Assembly: GCA_037355855.1 (NCBI GenBank)
Contig: CM074758.1
Location: 5,987,001-6,051,000, forward strand
DNA length: 64,000 nt
Direction of reading: 5' to 3'
From: Pseudo-nitzschia pungens
Taxonomy: Eukaryota; Bacillariophyta; Bacillariophyceae; Bacillariales; Bacillariaceae
Positions 21,714 to 34,193 of the stretch are shown in pieces. Each line of letters starts with the position of its first letter. Position 1 is the stretch's first letter. Position numbers and translations under genes: made by a program. The notes beneath the pieces are model-generated. The model was not told the origin of the DNA. It searched no databases and saw only the letters and a list, made by a program, of their open reading frames with translations.

Positions 21714-22521
21714 AGTCCCCATGATTCATGTTATTGCCTGTATAAGCAACCACACTGGTCCCCGGAAACTGATACTCCCAGGGGAACACCAAGAAACCTT
21801 GTTGCTGTATCAGGATACTTGGATGGATCATAACAGAATTCAGGGATGCTTCCATATAACTTGTCAGAGATCAAACTGCATCAAATATTGCAGTTCCCTA
21901 TCAGAGGCCCGGCCAATTTATGGTAAAAAAAAGGGGTGTGGACCAGAGGACATTTTGCCCTTGGTCCGATTCCTTAACACATATAAGGACAGATCAATCG
22001 GCCTATTGTCTTTCAAGTTTTTATAGTCCCCGGAACCGGTGTACCGGGAGACTCCCAACATATAACATGTAACCGGATCGGAATCAATGTCGAAATCGAA
22101 GCGTTCGAGAACAGGCTGCGTCCGGAATCGAAATCGAAATCGTAACCTGCTGCGTATGAGCAATTCAAGATCTGCTGCGTTCAAAAGAAGGTTGCGTCCG
22201 AAACAAACGTAATCGAAATCGAAATTGAATCGAAATCAAAGTCGAATGGAAATTGAAGTTCACTGATCCGTCGCGTCCAAAAAATTGCGTCCGGAAGATT
22301 CATTGCGTTCGAACTGCCAGATTCGCTGCGTTCAAAATATACGTAATCGAAATCAAAGCGTTCAAAGGAAAGTTGCGTCCGAAACAATCGTAACTGAAGT
22401 CGAAATTGACATCGAAGCGATCGAGAAACTCGTAATCGAAATCAACTGCTTCCAAAAGGTTTGTTGCGTCCGAGCTGCTTGCCAGAGACATATGTACCCC
22501 AAATAATGCAGCTAACAGCTC
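21714..22521 (-). other. copia 2 3' non-coding region
   Basis: Counterpart of 6249-6852. Dense in ATCGAAATCGAA-type words at 22080-22450, alternating with TTGCGTCCGAA. No gene. Confidence 0.6.
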
Positions 22522-22875
22522 CTACCACATGCAGCGCTCGCAGTGGTCTTTCAACGCTGGACCATTCAGCAGCTTGGTGAATAAGTCGGCAATATTGGTC
22601 TCGCCAGGCTCCTTTGCAATTCGAATGGTGCCAGCAGCAAGAGACTCTCGCGCTTTGTGGTATGCAACGCTGTTGTGCTTCTTATTGCATGGACTCTCTG
22701 GTCTGGTGGTATTCTTGACAACAGACTCATTGTCACAGAATACATTGGTAGATCCTTGTATAGGCACACCCATCATCCGGAGCTCCCAGTTCATTTGGAC
22801 CATACCGGTCCCGGAACTGGTTGCTGTTGGACCATACCGGTCCCCGAACTTGGTTGCCATCTTCATACAGCTCAT
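22522..22875 (-). pseudogene. copia 2 RNase H C-terminal remnant
   Basis: VFCDNESVVKNTTRPES, KKHNSVAYHKARE, EPGETNIADLFTKLL: same piece as 6853-7224. The rest of RT/RNase H is missing. Confidence 0.85.
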
Positions 22876-23795
22876 TCGTCGTGGTTATTTCTGCTGCTTG
22901 AGTCTGTCCGTCTTGGACATGGTTCTTGAGCAAGCTGTCCCCGGAACAGTATAACTGCCACTGTTCCACTCGGTCTCCGTAGAAACGCTTGTCCGACTTC
23001 ATTTGTTGTCGTAGATCCAAAAACGCGTTGCTCCTGCAACTCGTTCGTTGATTCGTTTGTCAATTATGTGCAGCCTCTCCCCAGAACATCACTATTCCGA
23101 TAGGTTCGCTTGTCACTTCTCGTCATCAATCCGAATCTTCGCTGCTCCCGCAATACTATCTTTCGAACAGCAGCTCCCGATTTGTAGATCGTGTAGATTC
23201 GTAGATCATGTATTCAAAAACACACTGCTCATGTAACAGGACGACCGGTTCAATCGTTTGGTTGTCCCCGGAACAGCAGTTCTGTATTCATGGTAGTATC
23301 AGACATACAGCAGTTCTGATGCCACAGTTTCAATACTGGTCTCTGGACTGAATAGTTCGGTCCTTGCGTTGGACTGAATTGAATAGTCTTCGATGGATAC
23401 ATTCAATCGATACATTTATTCGGTCGTAGCAATTAGCGCCGGTCAAAATACGTCAGGCACTGCTGAGATATTCAATCGGGCGTATTCAATTGGTCGTGGC
23501 AATCAGCATCATCCGTGGAGTAAATCAGCATCAGCGTCATCCGTACTAGAGTAACTCGTGGCAATGAGCATCATCCGAAGAGTAACTTGGGCATTGCTAG
23601 GTCGGCATGAGGTATGCACCACCATGCGCTATCCAAGCTGCCGTCTTGTATCAACTTCGATGCTGTTTGTAATGGTCTGTGAAGCGCAACGCTGTTGCGC
23701 TTCCATTGCTGCAATCGTAACAGGGACTGCTTCGCGCATCGCTGCTACGCTTCCCTTATTGCATTCTTAACAGCATATTCCTCTTCAGCAGGAAG
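22876..23795 (-). other. copia 2 decayed internal segment
   Basis: Only scrambled short frames where RT should lie. Partly matches 7225-8225 of copia 1. Confidence 0.55.
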
Positions 23796-24497
23796 TCACA
23801 GTTCCGTGTCTGCAGGCTTGATTCTTGCAAGCTGGTTATCAACAGCATACTGCGCAGCCTCAACAGGAAAAGACTCCTTGATATCATCTAGTTCGCTCCA
23901 CGCCTGTGTGGCATCCTTCCAACTGGCTAGAAGCCTCCACCCCTTGGTTGTAACAGGGCAAATCTTGTTAGGCGCGGTGCTTGCTGTGACAGCTTGTTCC
24001 TTCGTAACTGCCGTCTCATCTTTTTCATGGTCTATGATCTCATCCATTAGAGTGAACATACGGCCTTCGTCGTCAACTGGACTGTACATGTTTTCAGCAA
24101 CAATATTTGCAGTGTACTGCTCCACTGTACCATCAGGGAGCTGCAGATCATACATTCTGGTATCAAGGATAGGGTTGTTGTTCCTGTTTCCCGGTAGGTT
24201 ACCATCCAAATCAGTAGTTCTTGCTTTGATGGTGCATTTGGGCCGTTCATCTCATTTCTTGATCATGACCTTGTTTCCAATATGTTCATGGTCAGTGTCC
24301 CCGTCAGATACGAGCTCATCCACATCTGGAATAGAGGCTTCCGGCTCTGCCATGGTAGCTGAATCGTCTGGCCATCTATCCTGGTGGTTCTCAAATAGTT
24401 CCTCTGGGCTTTGGGGGCACACGTCTTGAAACTGAACATCTGTGTTCCCAAGCTTGTTCCCAATCTTGGGTTCAACTGCTTGGTCAAACGAGTCCAT
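23796..24497 (-). pseudogene. copia 2 pol segment after integrase
   Basis: Contains GNKVMIKK, a TGA near 24252, then DERP, RNNNPILDTRMYDLQLPDGT, EYTANIVAENMY-like sequence, DEIIDHEKDETAV and TTKGWRLLASWKDATQAW ending EAAQYAVDNQLARI. The last part is the chromodomain-like linker typical of the lineage. It is more complete than in copia 1. Confidence 0.75.
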
Positions 24498-24569
24498 TTC
24501 TCTCTTGACGTCATGGGCTCTTCATTCTGCTTCGGTGACAGCTCTAACAGTGTTAATGCTTGCTGGCAG

Positions 24570-26307
24570 TAAAGGTTCAGTGACAATCATTTTCGCTAAA
24601 CATCCTTCCACATGGTCCAAGCCAACGTCCCAGCTTCTCGGTCCCATCAGAGAGGTCAACCCAATAGACGACATCATACCATTCATGGGCTTGGTACAGA
24701 GATATGTCTGGCATGTACCCATGTACAATCTCAAACGGCGTTCGACCCATCATCGTAGGATCACTGGAAGCTGTACGCTATCGAATGGCAGCAACAAGCT
24801 CCCCAAAGAAAGCCCACAGGCGCTTGGGGGATCGCTTCCGGGCCGTCTTCTTGCGGATGCTCCTGTTGATATGGCCGATGCTGAGCTCCGCGCGATTCTG
24901 GAAGGGACATCATGGCTGGATGAAGGTCTGGTGGATATGGTTTTTGCTGACAACCTTATTCCATGGAGTCTTGTAAGTCCCAGGGGCTCCGTGCTCTCGA
25001 GCGCCATCGGATATCAAATGCTCGGGGATCCCAACATTGTGGATGAAAATCTTCAGTCCCTCATACGCTTGTTTCTTGCCCTGGATAGGTATGAACTCAT
25101 CGTAGCACTTACCATTGCTGAAAACTTGGGCGGCTGAATCTTGTCGCATGATGCTTGGGACCTTTGCCATCCAGGTGTCGGTATACCATTTGCCAGCCGC
25201 AATGCGCTTGTTTCTGAAGCTCTGCGTTGGCAGACGGCGAACGAGGGGATGTAATGGGTTGCGGAAGCCTTTCTGCGTTGTGACTCGAAGACTGTCCGCA
25301 GCTTTTCTCGGAGATACATCCCAGATCTTGGACAGACGGTTGGAATCAATCTTGCAGTAGCGTTCAGTGTCAATCGTCGGGCCCCACTTGGCTCGTCTGG
25401 AGATCGTGTCGAGCTCGGGATCAACTGGTTCGACTGCATCGTCGTCCCATCGAACATACTTGTAAACGGATGACAGGCAGATGGGAGAATCAGACTCCCT
25501 ACAGCGGGGATCCAGTTTGAAGCGCTCGCGTCCATCAGTGTAGGCGCACTCGTACAAAGGAATATGCAGGGCGTTGATTGTAAGACTTGGTACTGCTGCA
25601 TCCTTGTCTACATCGTCCCCGCAAGTCTTCAAGGAATCGCCCGAATAGAGAGCAGATAGCCGCGCATCCAAACGAGAGTGGGATGCGATCGCACATGGGG
25701 TCAGATCACGGCGGGTACAGAGTTGCTGGAGGCTCCGCAGCTTGTACTTCTCATAGCAATCATGCTGTGGTAGGGTCAGCTCGTCGCTCCGAAGAGGCTT
25801 GTCGTACAAATGGGGACTGAAATTGGACCGTGTTTCGACGGGCTCCAACTTGCGCTTGTTCGTCTTGGACCTGTTGGGCTGCGTCTTCGCACGAAGGACA
25901 GACACCGTAGGATTCAATGGATGAGAGCCGTCGATGGCTTCTTCTGCTTGCACGAACTTCTTGCTCTTCGGATCCCAAGGGACATCTCTGGTAGCAACGA
26001 CATGATCGCATGTGGCCATCTCATGCTTGGTCGGCTTGCGGGAAGAGAAATAGGATACGATCCCATCAAGCATAAGCTTGATGTCAAGGGTCCGTCCAGC
26101 ATGGGGATCTATCTTATTCGGGTGAATCAAGCTGGGGAACAACTTGTTGCCAAAATACAGAGCCTCGTGGAAATAAACCAACCAAACTTTCCCGTCGGGC
26201 GCTGTGTAGGCTGTAACACAGGTTTCAATAGGAATATTCTTGATAGGCTCGAGCTCTGGCGAAAAAGGAAGGATGAACATCGACGTGACTGACAACTTGG
26301 TCTTCAA
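24570..26307 (-). pseudogene. copia 2 protease-linker and integrase
   Basis: 465 codons are open from 26307 to a TGA at 24912-24910. The N-terminal part has CVTAYTAPDGKVWLVYFHEA and LYFGNKLFPSLIHPNKI; the middle has KLRSLQQLCTRRDLTPCAIA. Integrase follows: first D in GKWYTDTWMAK, second D in HLISDGAREHG. After the TGA the frame resumes with CPFQNRAELSIGH, which carries the catalytic E. A TAG at 24780-24778 replaces the CAG of copia 1 (8796-8798). The end reads RTPFEIVHGYMPDISLYQAH and RWLGPCGRMF. Inactive. Confidence 0.8.
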
Positions 26308-27620
26308 TCAAGATCATATTGGAATCGGCGGCAGTCGTATCAGCGTGACTGTCCAACTTGCACTGCCCTTCAGGACTGTCCAACTCGCACTGCCCTTCAG
26401 GACTGGGTGAGGGGCACGCGCGTGTCAGCAGGTCCATTTGGTACAATTGTTTGGTTCGCGGTAGGGGTCTCAATCGGTGTAGGTCCGATTCCTGCTGTAG
26501 ACATGGTTCGGTTCATGACAGGGTTCACAATCGGTGGTCCGGTTCCTACTGTAGACATGTTGCCTGTCGGGGCACCAACGTTGGTCTGTTGTTGCTGCTG
26601 CACTGCAGAAATTTCATGCTTGCTGGATTCCAGGAGGCATCCCTTGTAGTGATTACATGATCACACGTCCGCATTTCTTCTTTCGTGGGCGCTGGAGGGG
26701 AAGAAGGAAACAACACCATTAAGCAGGAGCTTAATATCTAGTGTCGGGGCCTCTTCATCTCCATCTTCAGCAGTATGCTCGATCTGGATTGAATGAGATG
26801 ACTTGGAATCAAACTGTCTCGACGTCTCGTCCACACGGTTGTGGCCACAATCCCTTATGTGGTTGGGTCATATCAGGCTGTGCTGTAGCCTGTCCCCGAA
26901 ATATAAAGCCTCATGGAAATCAATCTCCCAATTTTTCTAATGGACCTGTATAAGCAGTAATACACGTTCCAATATTGATATTCTCCACTGGTTCAATGAA
27001 CATCCACATGGGAGGTGACTTGGTATTCCAATAAAATCAGGTTGCAACCAGCAGCTGTCGTATCTGCATGCCTATCCAACTCACAGTTGCTCTCTTTCGG
27101 CCTTGCTGATCTTGCTGCTGTTATCTTGCTCCCATTTCCACTAACCACAAATGCTGGGATGGATCACAAATGCTGGGACGGATCGACCGCGCTACACTCG
27201 TGATAGAGCACGCCGTAGTAGGTCTATCAACGAGCGTCGTTGCTGTCGCTCATAGCATGCTGCCCGTGCTTTCTTCATATCAATCATCCTCATATCTGCC
27301 ATGCTGTATCGTCTATCCTTGTAAGTCACGAGCTCTGTGAGCGTCACATTGCTCGTTACATTAGATCATGTTCAATTCAGCACGCCATGCCTACTAACAA
27401 TGCGTTGCGGGTCCAAGCTGCGCTTGTTCCTTTGTAGCTGCTGTAGGCTTCTCTCCTGTCAGGGCATCGATGTTGTTCTCTTGTTGCTGCTACTGCTCTT
27501 TCGCCACAAGGGCATACATGAACATCGTCCCCGTTGTTCTTCAGGGAGAGAGGATCAATTGGTCAACGCTGCGTCTAGCATCCGCTGCAAATCGCGTCTA
27601 GTATCTAGCGTCTGCTGCTA
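26308..27620 (-). other. copia 2 non-coding segment
   Basis: No believable frame. A 27-bp block with CTGCCCTTCAGGACT is duplicated at 26347-26402. The stretch matches 9957-11220 of copia 1 in parts. Confidence 0.5.
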
Positions 27621-27878
27621 TCAATCCGTTGCTACATCGATCCGTTGGTATCGATTCCTCGTTCCGGAATACAGCAATTGATCAAGTTCTTTCAGTGCAA
27701 GGATACAGTGCTTTGTTAATGGTGTTCTGGGATACAGCACATCGTTTGCGCTCGTAAGGCAGTCTTCTTTCTCGTAGACCAGTCGTCGGGCACTACCGAT
27801 GACACCTTTTCTTCTGTCACGAGTAAAGATGAGCTTCTTGTTGAGGATACTGGTAGTTTCAGAGATACTTTTTTGCAA
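27621..27878 (-). pseudogene. copia 2 unidentified fragment
   Basis: SILNKKLIFTRDRRKGVIGS and ARRLVYEKEDC match 11346-11531. Same uncertain origin. Confidence 0.45.
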
Positions 27879-28071
27879 ATACTTGCAAACATACAGACCC
27901 TTCAGCCGTCGAACGTAATAAACGCTCAGATTCGATGTCTAGAAGACATACAGGCCTTGCAGCCTTCGGTTCTTCCGGATCCATTCAATTACCAATCTTC
28001 AATTCCTTCGATGTTACCGGATACCATATCCAATCGAGAAGAATGGCAATCTTTCATAACCAGGAAACATA

Positions 28072-28336
28072 TTATCTGTAGTCACCTCCGTCTCTTCCTT
28101 TGGACGGAATCAATCGTAGATAGTTCAGATCGGAATCGGCAGTAACTCCAGGGGAAGGAACGCTGGCTCCAGGGACGACCCCAGGTGGAGGGGTGTCGGC
28201 TCCAGGGACGGCTCCAGTAGCGCCGTCTCCATCACCGACTCCAGGTGGAGGAGCGTTGGTTCCAGGGTCGGCTCCAGGTGCAGTAATAACGGCAGCGGCA
28301 GCTGCAGCGGCTTGGCTTCTGGTTTGCTTGGCCATG
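28072..28336 (-). pseudogene. copia 2 gag remnant
   Basis: ATG at 28336 (MAKQTRSQAAAA) as in copia 1, then a Pro/Gly/Ala-rich run (APPPGVGDGD, TPPPGVVPG) and an early stop. The RT piece present in copia 1 is absent. Confidence 0.65.
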
Positions 28337-29226
28337 GTTGTCTTGCTCTGATTAACTAACTTCAGTTTCTGAACCAAATTCTTTTGTGCCGGGGGCTGTT
28401 TCCGACCAAAAGAGGAGGTTTCGTGTCAACGGAAGGTTCCATGTTGACAACCAAAAAGAAAAGAATTCTATTTGGTCTATCTGCTCTGGACCAATCGATT
28501 CAATTTTGAGATATGACTGATCTCAGGGTTCTTCTTTTTCTGTTTAAAGATTTTTGAGATATGGCTGATCTCAGGGTTCTGATTCCATTTCGAGATATGA
28601 CTGATCTCATAGTTCTGATTCCGACCGGAACAAGGAATCACTGTTGCCAAGTCACGGTGGTCGGTATCTTTCTTTTTTGAGTTCCCTTGGCTAAAAATCG
28701 AAATCGATGGCATGGCAGGTTGAGGTGGTCCGCGCCTCATTATTCTCGTTGGATGGTCCTGACGTCATGCCCATTGTTCTGCTGGGCACTCACTGGAAAG
28801 TACGTGGTGTTCTGTCTCCACAAAAGTCCTTTTCCAGTGTGGTTCCATCCATGGCAAACGTCCCCTTGAATCCTGAAAAAATATATAACAGGGAATCATG
28901 GACGCTGCTTTCTCCACGTCCGTCTCGCTCCTTCCCCACCGGATCAAGCCTCCATGGTGCCACCATGACACTCGATTATTGTATTCTGTATCAATAGGCC
29001 CCCAGAGGTGGATGTGCGGGCTCCGGTTGGTTTGCGCATCTGTCTGCTGGGGAAGGGCCCCCCATTAACATCAGGGGTCTCACGATGTCAGCTGTTGGTC
29101 CAATAAGCTGATGTTTTACATCCAAGTGTAGGCATGGATGTCAGTGGTGATCAGCCAGCTGGGTTTCTTCACACACTCTAGCCGGCGTCCCGGTTCGTAG
29201 TGGGTCGAGCGGTGGGTCTGATAAAC
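28337..29226 (-). other. copia 2 5' leader
   Basis: Between gag and 5' LTR; three copies of GAGATATGACTGATCTCA-like words at 28505-28610. Same TATCAGA primer-site-like sequence next to the LTR as copia 1. Confidence 0.6.
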
Positions 29227-30112
29227 TGCGTTGATATTGCTCGTCAGCAACCTTCGTAGGACTTGATCGGTAGATAAATCGTCTGGTACTGCGTACTGAA
29301 AATAGGGAAAAGCCTTAACAATAATAGTACATAAAGCCCTGGCAAATCGTGAGTCTACAGTGGACTGTTCAAGGTCTATTGCATACACTTAGTAGTTACT
29401 ACAAGGTACTTCCCTAGAGGTACATCGGAATCGATCGAAAGGGGAGGGCATGATAGGTGTTTAATTTAGTGTATAAAAGAAAGAGTGAATACAGGGAGCT
29501 GAGCACAGCTCAGCTCTGTATCGTATCGTGACAGCGATCTGATAACTCGTAGAATAACAGAGCTCTGTAGCTCCGGTACTGTATTCTACGAGTAGCGCAC
29601 GGAGTAGCGTAGCGTAACTCCGATTCGTAGCGTAGCTTCGCTTAAAATTAGATTCAAACGTATGCTAGCGCGTTGGGTAACTGTCTGGGTCAGGTATCCG
29701 GTCATAGTACATATTATACACCAATGACCCGACCCCGGCGGTAGCATACTAGTATCTTAGCATGGTATCATGGTAGGTTAGCATCTTTCAGTATCTCGTA
29801 GCCTTAGCAACCCTAACCCTGTAGCATTTAGCTACACCATTACAGGTGCTATACTCGGGGTACGTACAATTGGTACAAATCGTATGCGACGGCCCTAGTA
29901 ACTTCTGCTAGCATCCATACTAAGCAGGATAGGTCTGTTGCTAAGCCTGTTGCTAAGCCTGTTGCTAAGGCTGTATGCTACCAATTAGCACACAGCTCAG
30001 CACTCAGCTCAGCAGCTGTTAGTCAGCTACTGGAGGCTGCTGCCTGTAGCCCCAGTACACTCTCCTACACAGGAGCCTTTAGCACAGATCATAACACCCT
30101 GGATATCTTCAT
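29227..30112 (-). repeat. copia 2 right (5') LTR
   Basis: 886 bp; three 12-bp units near 29935-29970. A few point differences from the left LTR (for example G to A near 30092) show it is older than copia 1. Confidence 0.85.
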
Positions 30113-30400
30113 ATAAATTCGCGTACTAAGAATTTTTCTGAGAAATCAGAACTTACATCCAAAATATAATTGGTAGCAAGTTTATTCCTTTTTAGTATTC
30201 TAATACTGACCATTATTCAGTGCGGAACACAAAAATCTAGGACAATTTGACCCATCCACAGGAAATATGCACATTCTGTGGTGAAAATTCGGGTACTGAG
30301 AATTTTTCTGAGAAATCAGAACTTACATCCAAAATATAATTGGTAGCAAGATTATTCCTTTTTAGTATTCTAACAGATGCATATACTGACCATTATTTAG
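30113..30400 (-). repeat. Element A copy 2, 166-bp tandem units
   Basis: Units starting TTCG(G/C)GTACT(G/A)AGAAT, running through CCAAAATATAATTGGTAGCA and CACATTCTGTGGTG. About 1.6 units remain beside the copia scar. Copy 3 has more (42844-43290). Confidence 0.7.
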
Positions 30401-30546
30401 ACTATTCAAAAAGAAGTATTCAAAAATCACCAATAATTCAGGATTTACTAGATAAAATTACCAAATCACATAGTACTATGTTTTATAATATTCCATTACA
30501 CGCCCCATGTCTTACTTTTCTTGGGTGTACCAAATTTTGCAGAATT

Positions 30547-31103
30547 CTACTTCTGTTGTGTCCCTGCTGGCGGGTTTTTCCCTGGCTTTGGTGGTCCTGG
30601 TGCAGGATGCTTCTTCATATGAGGTGGAAGGTTGGACGTTGAGTTTTGCATCCTCTTCCCCTTTTTTTTCCTTTTCTTCTTTTTCTCTCTGTCTTGTTCA
30701 GTCTCCTGTTCCATGTTTTGAACACTATTACCGAGGCTTGCTAATTTCTTCTTCTCATCCTCCCTTCTTTTATGGTTGACTTTCTCGTGGGCGATTTCGA
30801 AACAATTTTTTTTTTCACAGACCGGATCTTTCCCTTTCTTCTTGTAGCGCTCACACTGCTGCCTACCCATCACAGCATTCACCGAGCGTCGGAACAACCC
30901 TTTTTCTTCCGTTGTCATATCATCAGTCTCCTTCTGAACGATCTGTTCCATTTGTTTCTCTGTCAAATCTTCTATTACAGAGGGGGACACACTCTTGATA
31001 TCTTCACATTCGAAATTCCCATTCGTTGCCGTCGAAGCACCACCGAAGTTCCTATCGAAATAATCTTCCACAGTTTGTGTGTGATATGGTCCTGTCTCTT
31101 CAC
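30547..31103 (-). pseudogene. Element A ORF1, copy 2 (5' truncated)
   Basis: Frame open from about 31103 to TAG at 30549-30547. It matches copy 3: VEDYFDRNFGGAST, an acidic middle with LTEKQMEQIVQKE, then a Lys-rich run (RREDEKKKLASL, DREKKKKRKKKGK) and a Pro-rich end (HMKKHPAPGPPKPGK). The N-terminal part present in copy 3 is missing here. Low complexity prevents a family call. A nuclear, nucleic-acid-binding role is possible from the basic tail. Confidence 0.55.
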
Positions 31104-31106
31104 ATT

Positions 31107-31650
31107 ATACACCTAGGAAGGGAAATGCAACCTTCGTTGTTCCAGATCAGCACAAAATACGTGTGTTTTACATCAACAGAAGAGGACGTCCAATTCATTG
31201 GGCATATTCCAACCCTCAGTATGGAGGACAGATCGGGCCAATCCCCAAGGATTTGTTTTCGCGATACAAATTCTTTCGGTCATTCACAGAGTCGAAGATA
31301 GTCAGTGCATTACTTCTGAGAGAGCTGAGCAACATTGTTGTTGAAGGAGTGGAAGGGGTGCGGAATGTGGTGCCTCTTGCTGTTGCGCTAGAGTTGAGAA
31401 ACCACAAGAAAGCCATGACCCGTGCCGGTTCGAATGAAATTGGTGAAATTTTGTATCAGTTTTGTTCCCTTAATTCAACAACACTTGTGCAACACCCGGT
31501 CGGTGTTCACTATGACAAATTTGGTACAGACGAAGAAGGTACTGTTTTCAGTCTGGAGAACAAGATTGGTTTTGCCACCAAGAACCCTGAATTTCATAGA
31601 AAGTACGGAATGGGAAGGGGAGGCCGTGGTCCAGAAACATTTGTGTTCTG
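31107..31650 (+). pseudogene. Orphan coding fragment, unknown family
   Basis: About 180 codons stay open on the plus strand from 31109 up to the element A copy 3 terminus at 31651. The composition is that of a globular protein: KIRVFYINRRGRPIHW, PQYGGQIGPIPKDLFSRY, VPLAVALELRNHKKAM, GVHYDKFGTDEEGTVF, then a Gly/Arg-rich GMGRGGRGPETF. No start or natural end is visible: it is cut by element A copies on both sides. It may be a host exon or a piece of another element; I do not recognise it. Confidence 0.45.
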
Positions 31651-32229
31651 CGTCCGAAAACTGTTTCGCGACCCCTCCCAAGAATTTATTTAGGGGGGTC
31701 GCGATTTATTCCTGGCTCATTTTGACGTAGCTCGATTCCTAGCTCTCTCCTGATTCGCAACCCCAATCGCGACCCAGTTACTACCTCAATTCCGAGAAAA
31801 AAAAAATTCAAACAAGACCCAAATTTTTTTGTAAGACTCAAATATTTTTTCTTCAGTCACTTAATCAAATTAATCAACATTTTCAAAAAAAAATATTTGT
31901 TGTCTCAAAATAATCCCCCCCCCTTCCCCCAATTTTTTTTCAATCTGACTCATTATTACCGACCCTACCATCATTATATATTATGAGACTGTTGCAGAAA
32001 TTCACTCCCAAAAATTTATTTCTCATCCTGACACAAAGTATTTCCCATCACACCCCTCAAGAAATTCATCACAAAAATCACAATTATTACCCGAAGCCCA
32101 GGAATCGTGACCCCCATGAAAAAAAATTTTGAAACACTATGATGCAAAATATAAGTCTTTCTTTTGATAAATATTGATATTACTCTAATAATTGTTTATT
32201 CTCTGTTCAATTTTCTCACACACTCACAC
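31651..32229 (-). other. Element A copy 3, 3' tail and hairpin
   Basis: Same AT-rich tail as 17127-17700 with the hairpin at 31667-31703. No gene. Confidence 0.7.
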
Positions 32230-32234
32230 ACAAA

Positions 32235-32575
32235 TAAAGAAGTCGTCGTCCTTGAAATATTTGTCGTCATTGAAATCGTCGTTGCTCTTCGCTCCGATTG
32301 CCTTCGTCTTCGTTGTCCTTCTTGAAGTCGTCGTTGCTCTTCGCTTCGAATGTCTTCGTCGTCGTCCTTGAAGTCGTCGTTGCTTCTCGCTTCGATTGTT
32401 TTCCTTGTCGCCCTTGAAGTCGTCATTGCTTCTCGCTTCGATCGTCTTCGTCCTCCCTGAAGTCGTCGTTGCTCTTCGCTTCGATTGTCTTCGTCGTCCT
32501 TGAAGTTATCGTTGCTCTTCGCTCCGATCGCCTTCGTCGTCCTCCCTGAAGTCGTCGTTGCTCTTCGCTTCGATC
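32235..32575 (-). repeat. Minisatellite, element A copy 3
   Basis: Longest array of the GAAGTCGTCGTTGCTCTTCG unit family. Interspersed joints TTGTCTTCGTCGTCC show unit shuffling between copies. Confidence 0.7.
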
Positions 32576-32597
32576 GTAATTTTGGTTCAAAAGATGT

Positions 32598-34193
32598 CTA
32601 AAGACTGGCCAACGCGATCTCGTTACTGCCAGTAAAGTTCTCGTCATCTTCATTTACATCTAGCAAAGCTTGTAGCTCCGGACTAATGTATTCAGTAACT
32701 TCTTCCTCCTGCACCCAGTCCGCATCGAACGGAATGTTGTTGTTGTCATTGTTTACATTCTCGCGACGGATCCTCTCTCTCAATCTTTCCTCACATTCTC
32801 TACCTGTTCTCGGATCTTTCCTCAGCACATCAATCTCCCTGCACAAGTTATTGAACAGTGCTAGACCTTCCTTCGACCATGATTGCAGCTCTCCACTGTA
32901 TTGGTCACAAAATTTCTTTTTCTTCTTCCTTCTCACAATCCTGCCACTGCCGTTCCTTTTTTGCTCAACATGATTCACCCAAACATCATACTCGTTATGA
33001 ATCATCATCAATGCAAATGCTTCATTGGTAACTGTGAATATTTCACTTATCAAACATGTCTTCTTTCTGTGTCTGTAGTCCTTCTGTATTGGAGAGATGC
33101 TTGATAGAATCCGAGTCACAAAGTAATAAAAATCCTCATTGTCACTGTTGTTGTCATACCTTCTGTACTCTGGGTTAAGTCCCAGCTTCTTTCTACTACT
33201 AGTACCATTACTACTAGTACCCTCCCGCATCACAATCTCCACTTTACCCGGGAACGAATCGGGCACAATGCCTTCGCGATCGAGTGTGTCCTCTAGTAGG
33301 ATTACACAGCAGTAAAAAGTGTTAGAGTAGCAGGGGATATACCATCAATCACCACCAAGCAGTAATAGTAACCAATTTATTCACTTAGTAGTAAGCACGT
33401 ACCGAGATAGTGTTTTCTAGCCAAAGTTTGAGCATTGTGCCACAGTGTGGCAACACCCTTGTACACCAACCTCCTGTTAAACTCATAAAAAATTTGAAAT
33501 GGAATACCATGGGGTGGAACCACAGCTCGGGACGCAATCGCACTCTTCAAAATTGATTTTACCTTATTCTCATCCACAATAAACTTCAAGTCACCAAACC
33601 ACCTATTTTTTATGTGCAGTGTCAACTGCGCTTCCAAACCCGCGTCGTTTTGATGTTCCTTAAGTTTATCCCACTGCAGCTGTGTTGTCTCTAATTTTGC
33701 TTCACTTACGGTTCGCACCATCGTCTGTTGCTTTTGCTTCTTCCTTGTTTCAGTTTCCTTCACTTTTTTTGTATCCTCCCGCAGTATTGTCACATCCCTC
33801 TCTAAAGAAGCTACTTTCTGCTGGCTCTCTTTTAGCTGTTGTAGCAATGCTTTGTATGTGGGTCTTGGTGTTATTTTGGTGCCGGTCGTAATAGTTCTCG
33901 GTGTAACAACACCCAGAGCGGTGGCGGGTTTGTTGGTTGGTGGTGTGGTACCAACCAAAACCCCGGCCGGGTTGTTCTTGGTTCTTTTACTTTTTTTCCC
34001 CACCACCACCTGAGGTGGGTGGTAGTTTTCGACTTGTCTTTGGGTTCGATTTCGTAGTGGTAGTACTAGTAGTAGTATCAGCACCTGTATTAGCATTGGA
34101 TACAATTTTTTCACTTCGATTCTTTCTTGGTGCATTGCAATCGGTGGGTGCTTTCCTTGCTATTTGCAGATACTCTTCATACATGGTAGGCAT
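32598..34193 (-). CDS. Element A ORF2, copy 3
   Basis: Same architecture as copy 2: ATG 34193, hydrophilic N-terminal frame, shift at the A7 run (plus-strand T run 33991-33997), exon 1 to 33403, 110-bp intron (33293-33402), exon 2 33292-32598. Two copies keep both the shift and the intron, which argues these are features of the source gene and not damage. Residues differ mainly in the Lys/Gln-rich linker after the coiled coil. Function unknown. Confidence 0.6.

Larger units (their letters stand above)
20371..30112 (-). mobile_element. Ty1/copia element 2 with tandem-LTR scar
   Basis: Same family as copia 1. LTRs at 20792-21713 and 29227-30112. A truncated leader copy (20371-20791) sits outside the left LTR, so this is a remnant of two elements sharing one LTR. 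No target duplication is visible, and about 125 bp of element A sequence is missing at the junction compared with copy 3. All genes are decayed. Confidence 0.8.
17127..31106 (-). mobile_element. Element A, copy 2 (split by copia 2)
   Basis: Reads right to left: ORF1 (30547-31103), tandem repeats (30113-30400), copia 2 insertion (20371-30112), 19563-20370, ORF2 (19562-17961), minisatellite and 3' tail ending at 17127. Joined, it is about 4.2 kb. ORF1 is truncated at 31106, where the match to copy 3 stops. Order and content agree with copy 3. Confidence 0.75.
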
